This document shows positions 42,349 through 51,873 of a stretch of DNA of 64,000 nucleotides, piece by piece. Origin of the DNA: an uncultured Verrucomicrobiota bacterium (GTDB taxonomy: Bacteria; Verrucomicrobiota; Verrucomicrobiia; Limisphaerales; UBA9464); the NCBI GenBank assembly GCA_903922605.1, contig CAIXUG010000022.1:1-64000 (forward strand), written 5' to 3'. The position numbers and the translations under genes were made by a program. Below the pieces are notes generated by a model that saw only the letters and a list, made by a program, of their open reading frames with translations, ran no database searches and was not told the origin of the DNA. The number at the start of each line of letters is the position of its first letter. The stretch's first letter is position 1.

Positions 42349-42968
42349 TCTTTCAAGGCCGCCTGCATGAGAGTGGCCACGTCGCGATCCATCGGCTGGG
42401 CCGAGGCGGACAGCGCCCGAATCACGCCCCGGACATCGTTGGCGGACCGGTTCTGGTTGAGCTTGAATTTGCCCTCCAGCCGGGTGAGCGAAATCTCGAA
42501 GGCCACCAGCGCCTGCGTCATGCGCTGCCAATAATCCTCGGGCAGATCGGGAGTCCAGGGCTGGGTAAGGCCGGCTTCGAAGTAAGCGGTGAGTTCGCGC
42601 AGCCGGGACCGGACCTCGGCGGCATCTGTGATCAGCCGAGCCCGGCCGTAAGCGTGGACGGCCACGTAATTCCAGGTCGGCACGGCGGGTTTCGTCTCGT
42701 ACCAACTGGGCGACACGTAGGCGTGTGGGCCGTGAAAGATGGCCAGCACATCACGACCGGTCTGGAGATGCTGCCACTGCGGATTGGCGCGGGCGACGTG
42801 ACCGACGAGGATGCCGGGAGAATCCTGACCGGGAAAATGGAGCAGGGGCAGGTGCGAGGCGAAGGGCTCCTGCCCGTCCACGGTGACCAGCGTGGCAAAA
42901 GGATTCTGCGCGATGACCTCGTGAATCGCTGCGGGATCGTCGCCGGCAAATGCCTTGGGAATGTACAT
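42345..42968 (-). CDS. paiB: PaiB/FMN-binding negative regulator family protein
   Basis: The 207-residue protein starts MYIPKAFAGDDPAAIHEVI and carries the PaiB FMN-binding features: VDGQEPFASHLPLLHF, VGHVARANPQW, LAIFHGPHAYVSPSWYETKPAVPTWNYVAVHAYG and KFKLNQNRS. PaiB proteins are regulators or flavin-binding partners; in Bacillus they act with the GNAT protein PaiA. The ATG at 42968 is supported by the family start. Confidence 0.9.
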   Translation of the reverse strand: MYIPKAFAGDDPAAIHEVIAQNPFATLVTVDGQEPFASHLPLLHFPGQDSPGILVGHVARANPQWQHLQTGRDVLAIFHGPHAYVSPSWYETKPAVPTWNYVAVHAYGRARLITDAAEVRSRLRELTAYFEAGLTQPWTPDLPEDYWQRMTQALVAFEISLTRLEGKFKLNQNRSANDVRGVIRALSASAQPMDRDVATLMQAALKE

Positions 42969-43003
42969 CGGAGGGAGAAAGTTCGATTGGCGGGCCCGGT
43001 GAA

Positions 43004-43039
43004 AGCAAAAAACCCCGCCGGTAGGACCGGGCGGGGTTT
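43004..43039 (-). terminator. Rho-independent terminator of the rplM-rpsI operon
   Basis: On the minus strand AAACCCCGCC-loop-GGCGGGGTTT (10-bp arms at 43010-43019 and 43030-43039, read on the plus strand) is followed by a run of T residues. It lies just after the rpsI stop. Confidence 0.88.
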
Positions 43040-43056
43040 CGAAATCTTGCCTTGGC

Positions 43057-43452
43057 TCAGCGCTTCGAGAACTGGAAGCGTTTGCGGGCACCCGGCTGGC
43101 CGTACTTCTTGCGTTCCTTCATGCGGGAATCGCGGGTGAGGAGGCCGTCGGCGCGCAGGAGCGGCTTGAGGGCCTCGTCGCTGGCGAGCAGCGCACGGGC
43201 GATGCCGTGCCGGGCCGCACCGGCCTGGCCGGCGGGGCCGCCGCCGTTGACGTTGATCTTGACGTCGAACTTGCCGAGCGTGGCCGTGGTCACGAAGGGC
43301 TGCTGGACGGCCATGCGCTGCGCCTCGACCGAGAAGTAATTCTCGAAGGGACGCTTGTTCACCGTGATCTTGCCGGTGCCGGGGGAAAGGCGGATGCGGG
43401 CGGTGCTCGTCTTGCGGCGACCGGTCCCGAGGAATTCAACAGCTTGAGCCAT
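43057..43452 (-). CDS. rpsI: 30S ribosomal protein S9
   Basis: The 131-residue protein has [14 protein letters not shown] at the start, [19 protein letters not shown] in the middle and the basic C-terminus [24 protein letters not shown]. It lies 28 bp after rplM in the normal rplM-rpsI order. Confidence 0.98.
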   Translation of the reverse strand: MAQAVEFLGTGRRKTSTARIRLSPGTGKITVNKRPFENYFSVEAQRMAVQQPFVTTATLGKFDVKINVNGGGPAGQAGAARHGIARALLASDEALKPLLRADGLLTRDSRMKERKKYGQPGARKRFQFSKR

Positions 43453-43480
43453 GATTTAGCAGTGGGTGTAAAATTGAGTT

Positions 43481-43915
43481 TCAGCCGGCGTAAGCCATGG
43501 TCGCGGGGGTCTGGGCCGAGTGCGTGTGCACCGGGCCGACCACGACTTTGAGCTTGGTGAGGAGCTGGTCACCGAGGCGGTTTTTCGGGAGCATACCCTT
43601 GACCGCGTGCATCACGAGACGGTCGGGATGGTTCGCGCGGACCTGCGCGACCGAGCGGTACTTCTCGCCGCCCTTCCAACCGGAGTAGCTCATGAACAGC
43701 TTGTCGGTTTCCTTTTTGCCGGTGAGGACGATCTTCTCGGCATTGATGACGACGACGAAGTCGCCGGCATCAAGGTGGGGCGTAAACACGGGCTTGTCCT
43801 TGCCGCGCAACGCGTCGGCAACCTGTACCGCGAGACGGCCGAGCACGGCACCGTTCGCGTCAATCACGCGCCACTTGCGCCGCTGGACATCCACTTTGGG
43901 CAAAAAAGTTTTCAT
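43481..43915 (-). CDS. rplM: 50S ribosomal protein L13
   Basis: The 144-residue protein has RKWRVIDANGAVLGRLAVQVADALRGKDK, DFVVVINAEKIVLTGKKETDK and VMHAVKGMLPKNRLG, all L13 signatures. It is the first gene of the rplM-rpsI operon. Confidence 0.98.
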   Translation of the reverse strand: MKTFLPKVDVQRRKWRVIDANGAVLGRLAVQVADALRGKDKPVFTPHLDAGDFVVVINAEKIVLTGKKETDKLFMSYSGWKGGEKYRSVAQVRANHPDRLVMHAVKGMLPKNRLGDQLLTKLKVVVGPVHTHSAQTPATMAYAG

Positions 43916-44025
43916 CTATCGCTGTCTATTTCCGAAACAAAGGAGCGGGATGTGTAGCAAACGGCGGCTTGGGGTCAATACCTGAGTTTCCAAAAAGTGC
44001 GGGTGTCTCCCTTTGGCCAGCCGGA

Positions 44026-44117
44026 CGGGAGGAGACAGGAGGCAACTGCGTTGCGGAGGTGCTTGTGCATGGAGTCAGGAGAAGCGGGGAAACGAGGGTG
44101 GGGAGTGAAGAGTGATG
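44026..44117. repeat. GGAGACAGGAG words in the rplM upstream region
   Basis: GGAGACAGGAG, then GCAACTGCGTTGC and GGAGGTGCTTGTGCATGGAGTCAGGAG. The 44055-44081 part matches 18877-18903 with three differences. It lies between rplM and the hypothetical secreted protein gene. Confidence 0.7.
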
Positions 44118-44149
44118 GTGCCGGCAGGGGCCGTGGCTGCGTGCAGGCA

Positions 44150-45082
44150 TCACGGCAGCTCCCCATACTGCCGCATCTGTTTGTAATAGAGCCGGTTCAG
44201 CTCGTTGCCCTGGGGCCAAAACCCGTTCGTATGCGAGTAATGCAGGGAATTGCTCCTTCCGCCGGTCACGATTTTGTAGCGGCCATCAACCGTAAAGGCC
44301 CGCCCGGAGAACACCGGCAGGAACGTCTGGATCGCCAACGGGCCGACCTGCTTCACCCGGACCGTGTAGATCGAGCGCACAGGGAGAGTGTCGTCCCTGA
44401 TCGTGTAATAGCGTGTCATTGTCGCCTCGCCCGGAAAGGTCAGGCCTTGGTACGTCCGGGTTGCGCCCACCTCGTAGAGGACGTTGGTATAGCCGTCCGC
44501 GAACCGGCCCGTCCGACGCTCGACATGGCGGACCCCTTCCACATCCACGTATCGGTTCGTCCCATCGTTCAGGAAGGCGATCTGCCGGGGAAGTCCGCCC
44601 GGCAGGAAGCTGGCCCGGACCGGCATTTGAAAGCCTTCCTTGACCAAGTGATCATCGTCCAGCGGCCAAAGCGGTGGGAAGATGCGTTTGGTCGAGGCCG
44701 CGAGGGCCGTCATGGACTTGAAGCTGCCCAGCGCCAGCCAGAGCACGTCTGCGCCGGTCCCATCATCGTCCGGCCATTCCCGGGTTTCGATGTTTCCGGC
44801 AAAGTCATTGGCGGCGCCCGTGCTCCGGTTGAAGACCTGCTGGATCCGGTAAAGCGACCCGTCCACAAACCCGAACCGGATTGCGGGATGGCTGGGTACC
44901 GTAGGCGTCAGGCCGATGAAATAGCGGCCCTGGTCGAAACTGAACTCGAAGGCGTACTCCGACCGGCCTTCGCCTGGCCCAAACACCTCATAGGTGACGG
45001 TCCCGCTCGCGGTGAACTGCTGGGCTGCCAGCGGCCGGGCAATCAGCCCGGCAAGGAGCAGGAATAGAAAGCGGAGCGACAT
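44150..45082 (-). CDS. Hypothetical secreted protein
   Basis: The 310-residue protein has a signal peptide (MSLRFLFLLLAGLIARPLAAQQ). It continues with beta-strand-rich segments such as YEVFGPGEGRSEYAFEFSFDQGRYFIGL and RYYTIRDDTLPVRSIYTVRVKQV. I do not recognise a family. It is probably periplasmic. It is followed on the same strand by the region before rplM. Confidence 0.7.
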   Translation of the reverse strand: MSLRFLFLLLAGLIARPLAAQQFTASGTVTYEVFGPGEGRSEYAFEFSFDQGRYFIGLTPTVPSHPAIRFGFVDGSLYRIQQVFNRSTGAANDFAGNIETREWPDDDGTGADVLWLALGSFKSMTALAASTKRIFPPLWPLDDDHLVKEGFQMPVRASFLPGGLPRQIAFLNDGTNRYVDVEGVRHVERRTGRFADGYTNVLYEVGATRTYQGLTFPGEATMTRYYTIRDDTLPVRSIYTVRVKQVGPLAIQTFLPVFSGRAFTVDGRYKIVTGGRSNSLHYSHTNGFWPQGNELNRLYYKQMRQYGELP

Positions 45083-45123
45083 GACCGGTTTACGAGGGTG
45101 GGGCCGATAAAATCACCTGGCGT

Positions 45124-47220
45124 TCATTTGGTGGTCAAAAACTCCACGACCTTCTGCCGCTCACGGGTGGGGGGCTGGCAGGCAGTGCCGGTGCAGCAGT
45201 AGGCCCGGGTGAACTCCTCATTGACCGGCAGTTTGCGGGTGAATTCCTCCACCGGGCCATGGTTGCCGAGCACGACCTTGTTGGGTTGGAACACGCTGTG
45301 GGCGGCTTTCAGGAGGGTGGCCGTGCTCCCGCAGCTCCAGTCGCCGACGAGCGCCACGCGTTTCGGCTCCTGCATGGAGAAATCGAGCGCCAGCATGAGG
45401 TGGGGCACGGCCTGCGGCATCTGGTGGATGCGCTGGGCGAAGAGGCGGATGCTCTTCTCGGCGGCCTCGCGCCAGTCCTTGCGGTCGCAGATTGCAGCCA
45501 GCTTGAGCAGCACCAGTGCGGCGACGGAATTGCCGCTGGGCTCCGCGCCGTCGTAATCCTCCTTGGTGCGGAGCAGCAGGTGTTCGGCATCGGCCTCGGT
45601 CTGCCAGAAGGCGCCGTTCTGCGGGTCGTAGAACTTCGCCACCATGCTTTCGGCCAGGGCGACAGCGAATTCAAGATGGCGCGGGTCCACCGTCGCCTCG
45701 TACAGGTCCACCACGCCGGCGAGGAGGTTGGCGTAGCCGTCGAGCAACTGCACCGAATCACGTTCGCCCTCGCGCCAACGGTGATAGAGCGTACCGGTCT
45801 TGGCACCGGCGGTGGGCGGCACCCAAAGCTTCGCCTGGAGGAAGGCGAGGTTCTTTTCGGCGGCGGCCTTGAACTCCTCGTCCCCCAGCACGACTGACGC
45901 GCGGGCCACGGCACCGAGCATCATGCCGTTCCACGAGGCGAGCACCTTGTCATCCAGATGCGGCCGGACGCGCTTGGCCCGCGCGGTCAGCATCTTCTGC
46001 CGGGCCGAGGCCAGCAGGGGCTCGTCCGCCGCGCTGAGCTTCGGGTGGACGATGCTCAGGACGTTCTGGTTGGGCAGGGGATGCGGATCGCTGTGATCCA
46101 CGAAGTTGCCCTCCTTGGTCACGCCGAAGTAACGGCAGGCCACATTGAACTCCTCGACCGTCAGCAGGTGAGAAAGCTCGTCGTGGGTCCAGCAGTAGAA
46201 CTTGCCCTCCTTGCCCTCGCTGTCCGCGTCCTCGGCGGAATAGAAGCCGCCCTCCGGATGTGTCATGTCGCGCAGCACGTAATGGATCACTCCCTGCGCG
46301 ACGTCCGCGTGCCGGGCCTCGCCGCTGATGAGGTAGGCGTCGAGGTAGAGCTGCACGAGCTGCGCCTGGTCGTAGAGCATCTTCTCGAAGTGCGGCACCA
46401 GCCACTTCGCATCCACGCTGTAGCGGGCGAAGCCGCCGCCAAGCTGGTCGTAGATGCCGCCGGCCGCCATCGCGTCGCAGGTGTGCAGGACGGCCTTGAT
46501 CGCCTCGGTGTCACCGAAGCGCTTCGCACTGCGCAGCAGCAGCAGCGGCTGGCTGGGTCGGGGGAACTTCGGTGCGTCACCGAAGCCTCCGTTGTGCGAA
46601 TCGTACTCGTGCAGGAGCGACTGCCCGGCTCCGTGCAGCTCGCGTTCGCCGGCCGGGAAGGCGTTGTGCGCGTCGTGCTCCGCCATGGACTGGAGCTTGG
46701 CGGTCAGTTCGTCGGCCGAGGCCGTTAGATCGGAGCGCTTGGTCTTCCAGAGCTCGACGATGCGCTCCAGCAGCTGCATGAAGCTGGGCCGGCCGTATTT
46801 CGACTCGGGCGGAAAATAGGTGCCGCCGTAGAACGGCTTCAGGTCCGGCGTGAGGAAGACATTCATCGGCCAGCCGCCCCCGCCGGTCGTGGCCTGCACG
46901 AAGGTCATGTAGATCTTGTCCACGTCGGGCCGCTCCTCGCGGTCGAGCTTGATGCTGACGAAATGGTCGCGCAGATAGGCTCCCACCGCCTCGTTCTCAA
47001 AAGACTCGCGCTCCATCACGTGGCACCAGTGGCAGGTGGAGTAGCCGATGCTGAGGAAGATCGGCTTGTCCTCCGCCTTGGCCTTGGCGAACGCCTCGGT
47101 GCCCCAGGGGAACCAATCCACCGGATTGTGGGCGTGCTGCAGCAGGTAGGGCGACTTCTGCTGCCCGAGGCGGTTGGTGTGTTTTGGCGCGACGGCGGGC
47201 GCGTTGGTGGCGGTGCTCAC
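45124..47220 (-). CDS. DUF255 (YyaL/SPATA20-like) thioredoxin-domain protein
   Basis: The 698-residue protein starts with [53 protein letters not shown], the DUF255 thioredoxin-like domain with CxxC-like CHWCHVM. It continues with an alpha/alpha barrel of six-hairpin-glycosidase type ([46 protein letters not shown]). Members are cytoplasmic proteins of poorly known function. A terminator (47255-47287) isolates it from the upstream gene. Confidence 0.93.
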   Translation of the reverse strand: MSTATNAPAVAPKHTNRLGQQKSPYLLQHAHNPVDWFPWGTEAFAKAKAEDKPIFLSIGYSTCHWCHVMERESFENEAVGAYLRDHFVSIKLDREERPDVDKIYMTFVQATTGGGGWPMNVFLTPDLKPFYGGTYFPPESKYGRPSFMQLLERIVELWKTKRSDLTASADELTAKLQSMAEHDAHNAFPAGERELHGAGQSLLHEYDSHNGGFGDAPKFPRPSQPLLLLRSAKRFGDTEAIKAVLHTCDAMAAGGIYDQLGGGFARYSVDAKWLVPHFEKMLYDQAQLVQLYLDAYLISGEARHADVAQGVIHYVLRDMTHPEGGFYSAEDADSEGKEGKFYCWTHDELSHLLTVEEFNVACRYFGVTKEGNFVDHSDPHPLPNQNVLSIVHPKLSAADEPLLASARQKMLTARAKRVRPHLDDKVLASWNGMMLGAVARASVVLGDEEFKAAAEKNLAFLQAKLWVPPTAGAKTGTLYHRWREGERDSVQLLDGYANLLAGVVDLYEATVDPRHLEFAVALAESMVAKFYDPQNGAFWQTEADAEHLLLRTKEDYDGAEPSGNSVAALVLLKLAAICDRKDWREAAEKSIRLFAQRIHQMPQAVPHLMLALDFSMQEPKRVALVGDWSCGSTATLLKAAHSVFQPNKVVLGNHGPVEEFTRKLPVNEEFTRAYCCTGTACQPPTRERQKVVEFLTTK

Positions 47221-47254
47221 GGTGTGGGGAGGCTAGGGGAAATCCCGCCGGCCC

Positions 47255-47287
47255 AAAAACAAAAAGGCCGGGCCGTTGAAGGCCCGG
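47255..47287 (-). terminator. Rho-independent terminator after the 47311-49593 gene
   Basis: On the minus strand CCGGGCC-TTCAAC-GGCCCGG (plus-strand 68-74 and 81-87 of the 47200 block) is followed by CCTTTTTGTTTTT. The stem has 7 perfect pairs and a strong T-run. Confidence 0.9.
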
Positions 47288-47310
47288 GCACATGGGGACC
47301 GTTTGACTGG

Positions 47311-49593
47311 CTACTTGCTCGGCACCGTGTTCGTGACGCTGCCGGAGATGCTGCCCGTGATGTTACCGGAGATGGGCACCGAGACCGGCGCATTGGTGGG
47401 ATGCAGGGCGGGGATCACGAAGCTGCCCTCCTGCGGGCTCCACCTCGGAGCAAAATGATAGTGGTTCGCGAGGCTGTACACGAAGCAGACGGCGATGCCG
47501 AAATAGAGAAACTTCGGCCACTTGGGCGCATGCTCCGCGAACCGGTCGTCCACCTTCGCGGCCAGCGCACCGGGGGGCAGTTTGGCCACGCCGGTCAGCG
47601 AGGTGCCAAACGGCACATTGACCTTCGCCTTGGCGTTCAACGCCCAGCCGTTGGCGTCCAGGATCGGGCCGAGGTTGCGCTTCCGAAGCTTCAGCCAGGC
47701 GATGAGCATGGAAGGACCGGAGACGATGAACAGCAGGCCGAGGACCGCCAGGCAGATCTGCCAGAAGTCCTTGTCCAAGAGGCCGGAGACGTAACCGGCG
47801 ATGGTGGCGAACGCCGCGCTCAACGCGCCGAAGGCGACGCCCATCGCCGCCACGGCGCCGACGTCGATCTTCTTGGCCTCCTCTTTCTTCGCGTCCGCTT
47901 CCTTGGCCGCCTTGTCGGCGTTGGCGGCCGTTTCCGCCACCTTGGCGAGCTTGGCGTTGGCATCCGCGTCGGCGGCGGCGGCGCGTTTGGCAACCTGGTC
48001 CTCGACCAGCCGTACGAGCTTCTTGAAGGGCGACCAGAAGGCCTGCCGGACGCTGATCGGGTTGTCGATGATCTTGGTGATGGTGGCGTCGTAGTCCTTG
48101 CCCTTGCGGTCGTAGAAGAGGCCGTTGCGGCCGACCATCAGGTTGTCGCTGTCGCCATCGGTGAAGGCGGCCATGATGCTGCGCTTTTCCCCGGTGCCCT
48201 TGCGGACGCAGTCCACGTAGGCGAGATAGGTGCCCGCCAAGCCTGCCATGATCGCATGCCGGGCGGCGTCCTCCACTGGCAGGCATAGGGTGCAACTCCG
48301 CTGGTCGAGATAGAGCGTGCCGGCCTGGAAGATCGCCGGTTCGCCACCATCATAGAAGTCCTTGAAGTTGACGAAATTCTCGCAGAGCAGATGCAGGTCG
48401 CGCACGTAGTGCAGGAGGCGGTCCACGTTGGCGATGGCGGCAACCTCGGTTTCCAGTGCCTTGTCCTGGGCGATCAGCGCGGCCAGGGCGGTCTTGGCCG
48501 GACCGGCGAGCAGTTCGCGGACACGCGGGAGGCCGAGTTTTTCCACGCTGACTCCGGCTTTCGCGGCGAGCCAGGCGTCATAGGGTGCGAGCTTGGCGAC
48601 GAGCGCCACCCAGTCGGCCTCGGTCAGTTCCGTCAGGTCGCCCAGGACGGGTTTGACGGCGGCCGTCTGCAACGCGGCCACGGCGGCTGCCCAGGCGGGG
48701 TTGATGCCGGTCAGAAGCGGCAGTGGCTTGCCGGCGGAGACATGAGCCAGCGGAAAGCCGGCGGCCTCGGTGGCGGTCAGGCTGAGGTTGGTGGTGGCGA
48801 AGACCAGGTAATCCTTCTCGTCGCGGTTCACGGCGCCGAGTGCCCGTGGGTCGTAGGCGGCCAGTTGGCAGCGGCCGAAATAGTCATCGACCTTCGCCTT
48901 CACGGTCTTCAAGGCGGCGGCGGCGGCGGCGGTCGCTTCACCGAGCGGGAGGATCGTCGGGGCATCCTGCTCGGCTCGGGCCGCCCAGGCGTCAAACGCC
49001 ATGGCCTCGGCAAAAAACGCGTCCGTTTTGGCCTGGTCGATGCCCGGTTTGCCGGAGCGGTCGGCGAGGCCGCCCTGCGTCGCGATGATGTCGGCGATCA
49101 CAGCCTTGATCGCAACGTCCTCCGCAGCCTCGGCGACAATGATGCCATCGCCGTTGAAGGCGGTCTGGGCGAAGATCTTCACGGTGTCCGCCGTCTCTTC
49201 GAGCGTGATCTCGGTGGTGCCAGTCTTGCCGAGGCTGGCGAGAATCGTGCGGGCGGAAGCGAGGATTGACTTGCCTTCCGGTGTGGTGTCGTCGATGGCG
49301 TCGAGGGGCAACGCTGAAACGCGGCGGACGATCAGGTCCGGGTTTTTCAGGAGCGATCCGGTCCACTGCACCGCCGCGATCAGTTCGGGCGCACGCACGC
49401 GGCCATCCTTGTCGGTGTCAATGAGGGCGAGGGTGGCCTTGTCGAATTCCAGCCCGGTGGTCGGGCAGGCGAGTGCGACCCAGAGCTTCAGGTCGAGCTG
49501 GTCCAGCGCCAGCAGGTCGGCCCCGGTGCTGAGTTGGACTTGGTCAAATCCGCCCGCGCGGAAGAACTGCCAGATGTGTTTTGATTCGGCCAT
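47311..49593 (-). CDS. Large membrane protein of unknown function with EF-hand-like motif
   Basis: The 760-residue protein has an EF-hand-like loop IDTDKDGRVRAPEL near residue 60. It contains several Ala-rich helical blocks, a charged coiled coil (ANAKLAKVAETAANADKAAKEADAKKEEAKK, about 560-600) and three C-terminal hydrophobic segments (MGVAFGALSAAFATIAGYV, ICLAVLGLLFIVSGPSML, FLYFGIAVCFVYSLANHY). Conserved-looking blocks such as YLDQRSCTLCLPVEDAARHAIM suggest a defined fold, but I recognise no family. It is probably a membrane-anchored complex component. Confidence 0.7.
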   Translation of the reverse strand: MAESKHIWQFFRAGGFDQVQLSTGADLLALDQLDLKLWVALACPTTGLEFDKATLALIDTDKDGRVRAPELIAAVQWTGSLLKNPDLIVRRVSALPLDAIDDTTPEGKSILASARTILASLGKTGTTEITLEETADTVKIFAQTAFNGDGIIVAEAAEDVAIKAVIADIIATQGGLADRSGKPGIDQAKTDAFFAEAMAFDAWAARAEQDAPTILPLGEATAAAAAALKTVKAKVDDYFGRCQLAAYDPRALGAVNRDEKDYLVFATTNLSLTATEAAGFPLAHVSAGKPLPLLTGINPAWAAAVAALQTAAVKPVLGDLTELTEADWVALVAKLAPYDAWLAAKAGVSVEKLGLPRVRELLAGPAKTALAALIAQDKALETEVAAIANVDRLLHYVRDLHLLCENFVNFKDFYDGGEPAIFQAGTLYLDQRSCTLCLPVEDAARHAIMAGLAGTYLAYVDCVRKGTGEKRSIMAAFTDGDSDNLMVGRNGLFYDRKGKDYDATITKIIDNPISVRQAFWSPFKKLVRLVEDQVAKRAAAADADANAKLAKVAETAANADKAAKEADAKKEEAKKIDVGAVAAMGVAFGALSAAFATIAGYVSGLLDKDFWQICLAVLGLLFIVSGPSMLIAWLKLRKRNLGPILDANGWALNAKAKVNVPFGTSLTGVAKLPPGALAAKVDDRFAEHAPKWPKFLYFGIAVCFVYSLANHYHFAPRWSPQEGSFVIPALHPTNAPVSVPISGNITGSISGSVTNTVPSK

Positions 49594-49707
49594 GGAGAGT
49601 TGCAGCTCTGATTATCGATGAGCGGCGCGGACGTTACCCCCGGGTCGGAAAGCGACAATCCCGAAGTTTTTGCAGCCCTGCGCGGTCGCGCCCGCTAATG
49701 TCACCGC

Positions 49708-50430
49708 GTGTTGTCGCGGAAAAACTGGCGGGTCGAACTGGTCATCCTGTTCGCCTTGCCCCTGTGCGGCCTGGTCCTGCTCGGGCTGGTCTCGCAATTT
49801 GCCGGCAAAGCTTCGGCCCCGGCGGCCGCTCCCATGAAGTTCAGTGAGGTCATCCTGAACACGCTGATGTTTCAAGGGGTCATCCTGACCGGGCTCTGGT
49901 TCTTCCTGCGGGCTCACCAGACGGGAGTGCGCCAGGCTTTTGGCTTCGGCCAAGGCTCCCCCGGCCGGGCCATGTTGTGGGGTGCCGGGGTCGCGGTTGT
50001 TGTGTTGCCCGTGGGTTATGGCTTGCAGGTATTGGGCGTGCGTTTGTTGGAACACCTCGGCTGGCCCGCCCAGCCCCAGACGTCCGTGGAGTGGCTGATC
50101 AATGGGGCGTGGTGGCAGCGGGCCTATCTGGCATTCTTCGCGGTCGTGCTCGCACCGCTGGCGGAGGAAGGGGTGTTCCGGGGCATCTTCTTTGTGTTCT
50201 TGCGCGACCTGGGCTTTCCCCGGCTGGCGTTCTGGGGCACGGGCATTTTCTTCGGCCTGATCCACCTGAACGCCGCCGCCTTCGTGCCGCTCACACTCTT
50301 CGGGCTGGCGCTGGCATGGCTTTACCAGCGCACGGGCAATCTGCTCTCCTGCATTACCGCCCACGCGCTGTTCAATCTCGCGCCGTTCGTAATGCTGGCG
50401 TTCGGAATCAACTTTGAAGGCGGCCGCTGA
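49708..50430 (+). CDS. CPBP (CAAX-like) intramembrane metalloprotease
   Basis: The 240-residue polytopic protein has the CPBP glutamate pair EEGVFRGIFF (about 152-161), the FGLIHLNAA histidine and SCITAHALFN, the three motifs of CAAX/CPBP (Abi) membrane proteases. The start is GTG at 49708. Transcription diverges from the large unknown gene across 114 bp. thiL follows 24 bp downstream. Confidence 0.88.
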   Translation: MLSRKNWRVELVILFALPLCGLVLLGLVSQFAGKASAPAAAPMKFSEVILNTLMFQGVILTGLWFFLRAHQTGVRQAFGFGQGSPGRAMLWGAGVAVVVLPVGYGLQVLGVRLLEHLGWPAQPQTSVEWLINGAWWQRAYLAFFAVVLAPLAEEGVFRGIFFVFLRDLGFPRLAFWGTGIFFGLIHLNAAAFVPLTLFGLALAWLYQRTGNLLSCITAHALFNLAPFVMLAFGINFEGGR

Positions 50431-50454
50431 TCCGCGTTCCCTACCGCCCGCCAC

Positions 50455-51402
50455 ATGACGGAATTTGAACTCATCGCGAAGCTGAAGCCGCTCCTGTCGA
50501 CCAACGACTTTGTCGTTACCGGGGCCGGCGACGACTGCGCCGTGCTGGAACTCAGCGCGGCCGACCGGCAGACGCTCTTCAAGACGGATGCCATTGTCGA
50601 AGGAGTCCATTTCACCGCCGAAACGGAGCCCGAACGCATCGGCCATAAGGCGCTCGCGCGTTGTCTCAGCGACATTGCCGCCATGGGCGGAACACCGGTC
50701 GCCGCCGTGGTCACTTTGGCATTGCCGAAGGGTTATGATCCCGAACGAGTCTTGGCCATTTATCGTGGCCTGAACGCGCTGGCGGCCCGGCATCAGGTCG
50801 CCGTCGTGGGTGGCGAGACCACCACCAACCCCGGCGGACTGTTGCTCAACGTCGCGCTGCTCGGCACCGTGCCCCGGGGAGGCGCGCTGCTGCGGTCGGG
50901 TGCGCAGGCGGGCGATGCGATTTTTGTGAGCGGCGAACTGGGTGGCTCAATCGCGGGCCGGCATCTGGACTTCGAGCCGCGTCTGGCCGAGGGACGATGG
51001 TTGGCGGCGTCCGGGTTGGTCCATGCGCTGATGGACGTGAGCGACGGGTTGGCCGGAGATCTGCCGCACCTGCTGGCAGCCAGTTCCCGGGAGGGGACGG
51101 CGCTTGGGGCCGACTTGCATAAGGCTGCCATCCCCATCAGCCGGATCGCGAAGCTCCGGGCGCGCGAGAGTGACACCGCCAAACCGGCCATTGTTGCTGC
51201 GCTCACGGATGGCGAGGATTTTGAGCTGCTGTTCACGGTCGCCTCACGGGACGCAGTGAAGCTGCTGGATGGGTGGAAGGCAGAGTTCCCGAACGTGCCG
51301 CTGAGCTGCATCGGCAAGGTTACGCCGCGTCCGGGGGTCTTCCTGCGGGACGAGCGGGGACTCAGGCCACTGACCGCCAAAGGCTACGAACACTTCGCGT
51401 GA
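50455..51402 (+). CDS. thiL: Thiamine-monophosphate kinase
   Basis: The 315-residue enzyme has VTGAGDDCAVLE (start of the ThiL ATP-binding part), FKTDAIVEGVHFTAE, CLSDIAAMGG, VVGGETTTNPGG and ALMDVSDGLAGDLPHLLAAS. It makes thiamine diphosphate from thiamine monophosphate. It is followed by tsaE and tsaB on the same strand. Confidence 0.95.
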   Translation: MTEFELIAKLKPLLSTNDFVVTGAGDDCAVLELSAADRQTLFKTDAIVEGVHFTAETEPERIGHKALARCLSDIAAMGGTPVAAVVTLALPKGYDPERVLAIYRGLNALAARHQVAVVGGETTTNPGGLLLNVALLGTVPRGGALLRSGAQAGDAIFVSGELGGSIAGRHLDFEPRLAEGRWLAASGLVHALMDVSDGLAGDLPHLLAASSREGTALGADLHKAAIPISRIAKLRARESDTAKPAIVAALTDGEDFELLFTVASRDAVKLLDGWKAEFPNVPLSCIGKVTPRPGVFLRDERGLRPLTAKGYEHFA

Positions 51403-51423
51403 ACTGATTCAGCCGGTGGTACG

Positions 51424-51873
51424 ATGCTGACATACATATCCAATTCCGTGGCCGAGACCGAGGCGTTTGGCGAATCGCTTGCCCGCACCGCGCAGGCCGG
51501 CTGGGTCTATGGGCTTAGCGGTGATCTCGGTGCGGGCAAGACGGCGCTGGTGCGCGGTTTTGCCCGGGGCTTGGGCTGCCTCGGACGCGTGCATTCGCCC
51601 ACCTTCGCGCTGCTGAACGAGTACGAGGGCGGTCGGCTGCGGCTCTTCCACCTCGATCTCTACCGGCTGAATTCGCCCGAGGAAATCCGGGCCGCCGGCC
51701 TGGAGGAGTATGTCACCCAGCCCGCGGGCGTCGTCGTCGTCGAATGGATCGAGCGCTGGTGCGGCGACGCAGTGGCCACCGGCGGCGATGGTCCGGGCAC
51801 GCTGCGTCGTATCCACCTTTCCACAATCAGTGAAACTTCCCGACAGATTGCCTATGACGGTGCTGGCGCTTGA
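51424..51873 (+). CDS. tsaE: tRNA t6A biosynthesis ATPase TsaE
   Basis: The 149-residue protein has the P-loop SGDLGAGKTALVRGFARGLG, VHSPTFALLNEYEGGRL and FHLDLYRLNSPEEIRAAGLEEY. It is the ATPase of the threonylcarbamoyl-adenosine tRNA modification complex. It overlaps tsaB by 20 bp, in keeping with co-translation. Confidence 0.96.
   Translation: MLTYISNSVAETEAFGESLARTAQAGWVYGLSGDLGAGKTALVRGFARGLGCLGRVHSPTFALLNEYEGGRLRLFHLDLYRLNSPEEIRAAGLEEYVTQPAGVVVVEWIERWCGDAVATGGDGPGTLRRIHLSTISETSRQIAYDGAGA

Noticed and set aside
42969-43056. Longer paiB start
   Set aside because: The upstream extension runs through the rpsI terminator. The MYIPKAF start matches the family.
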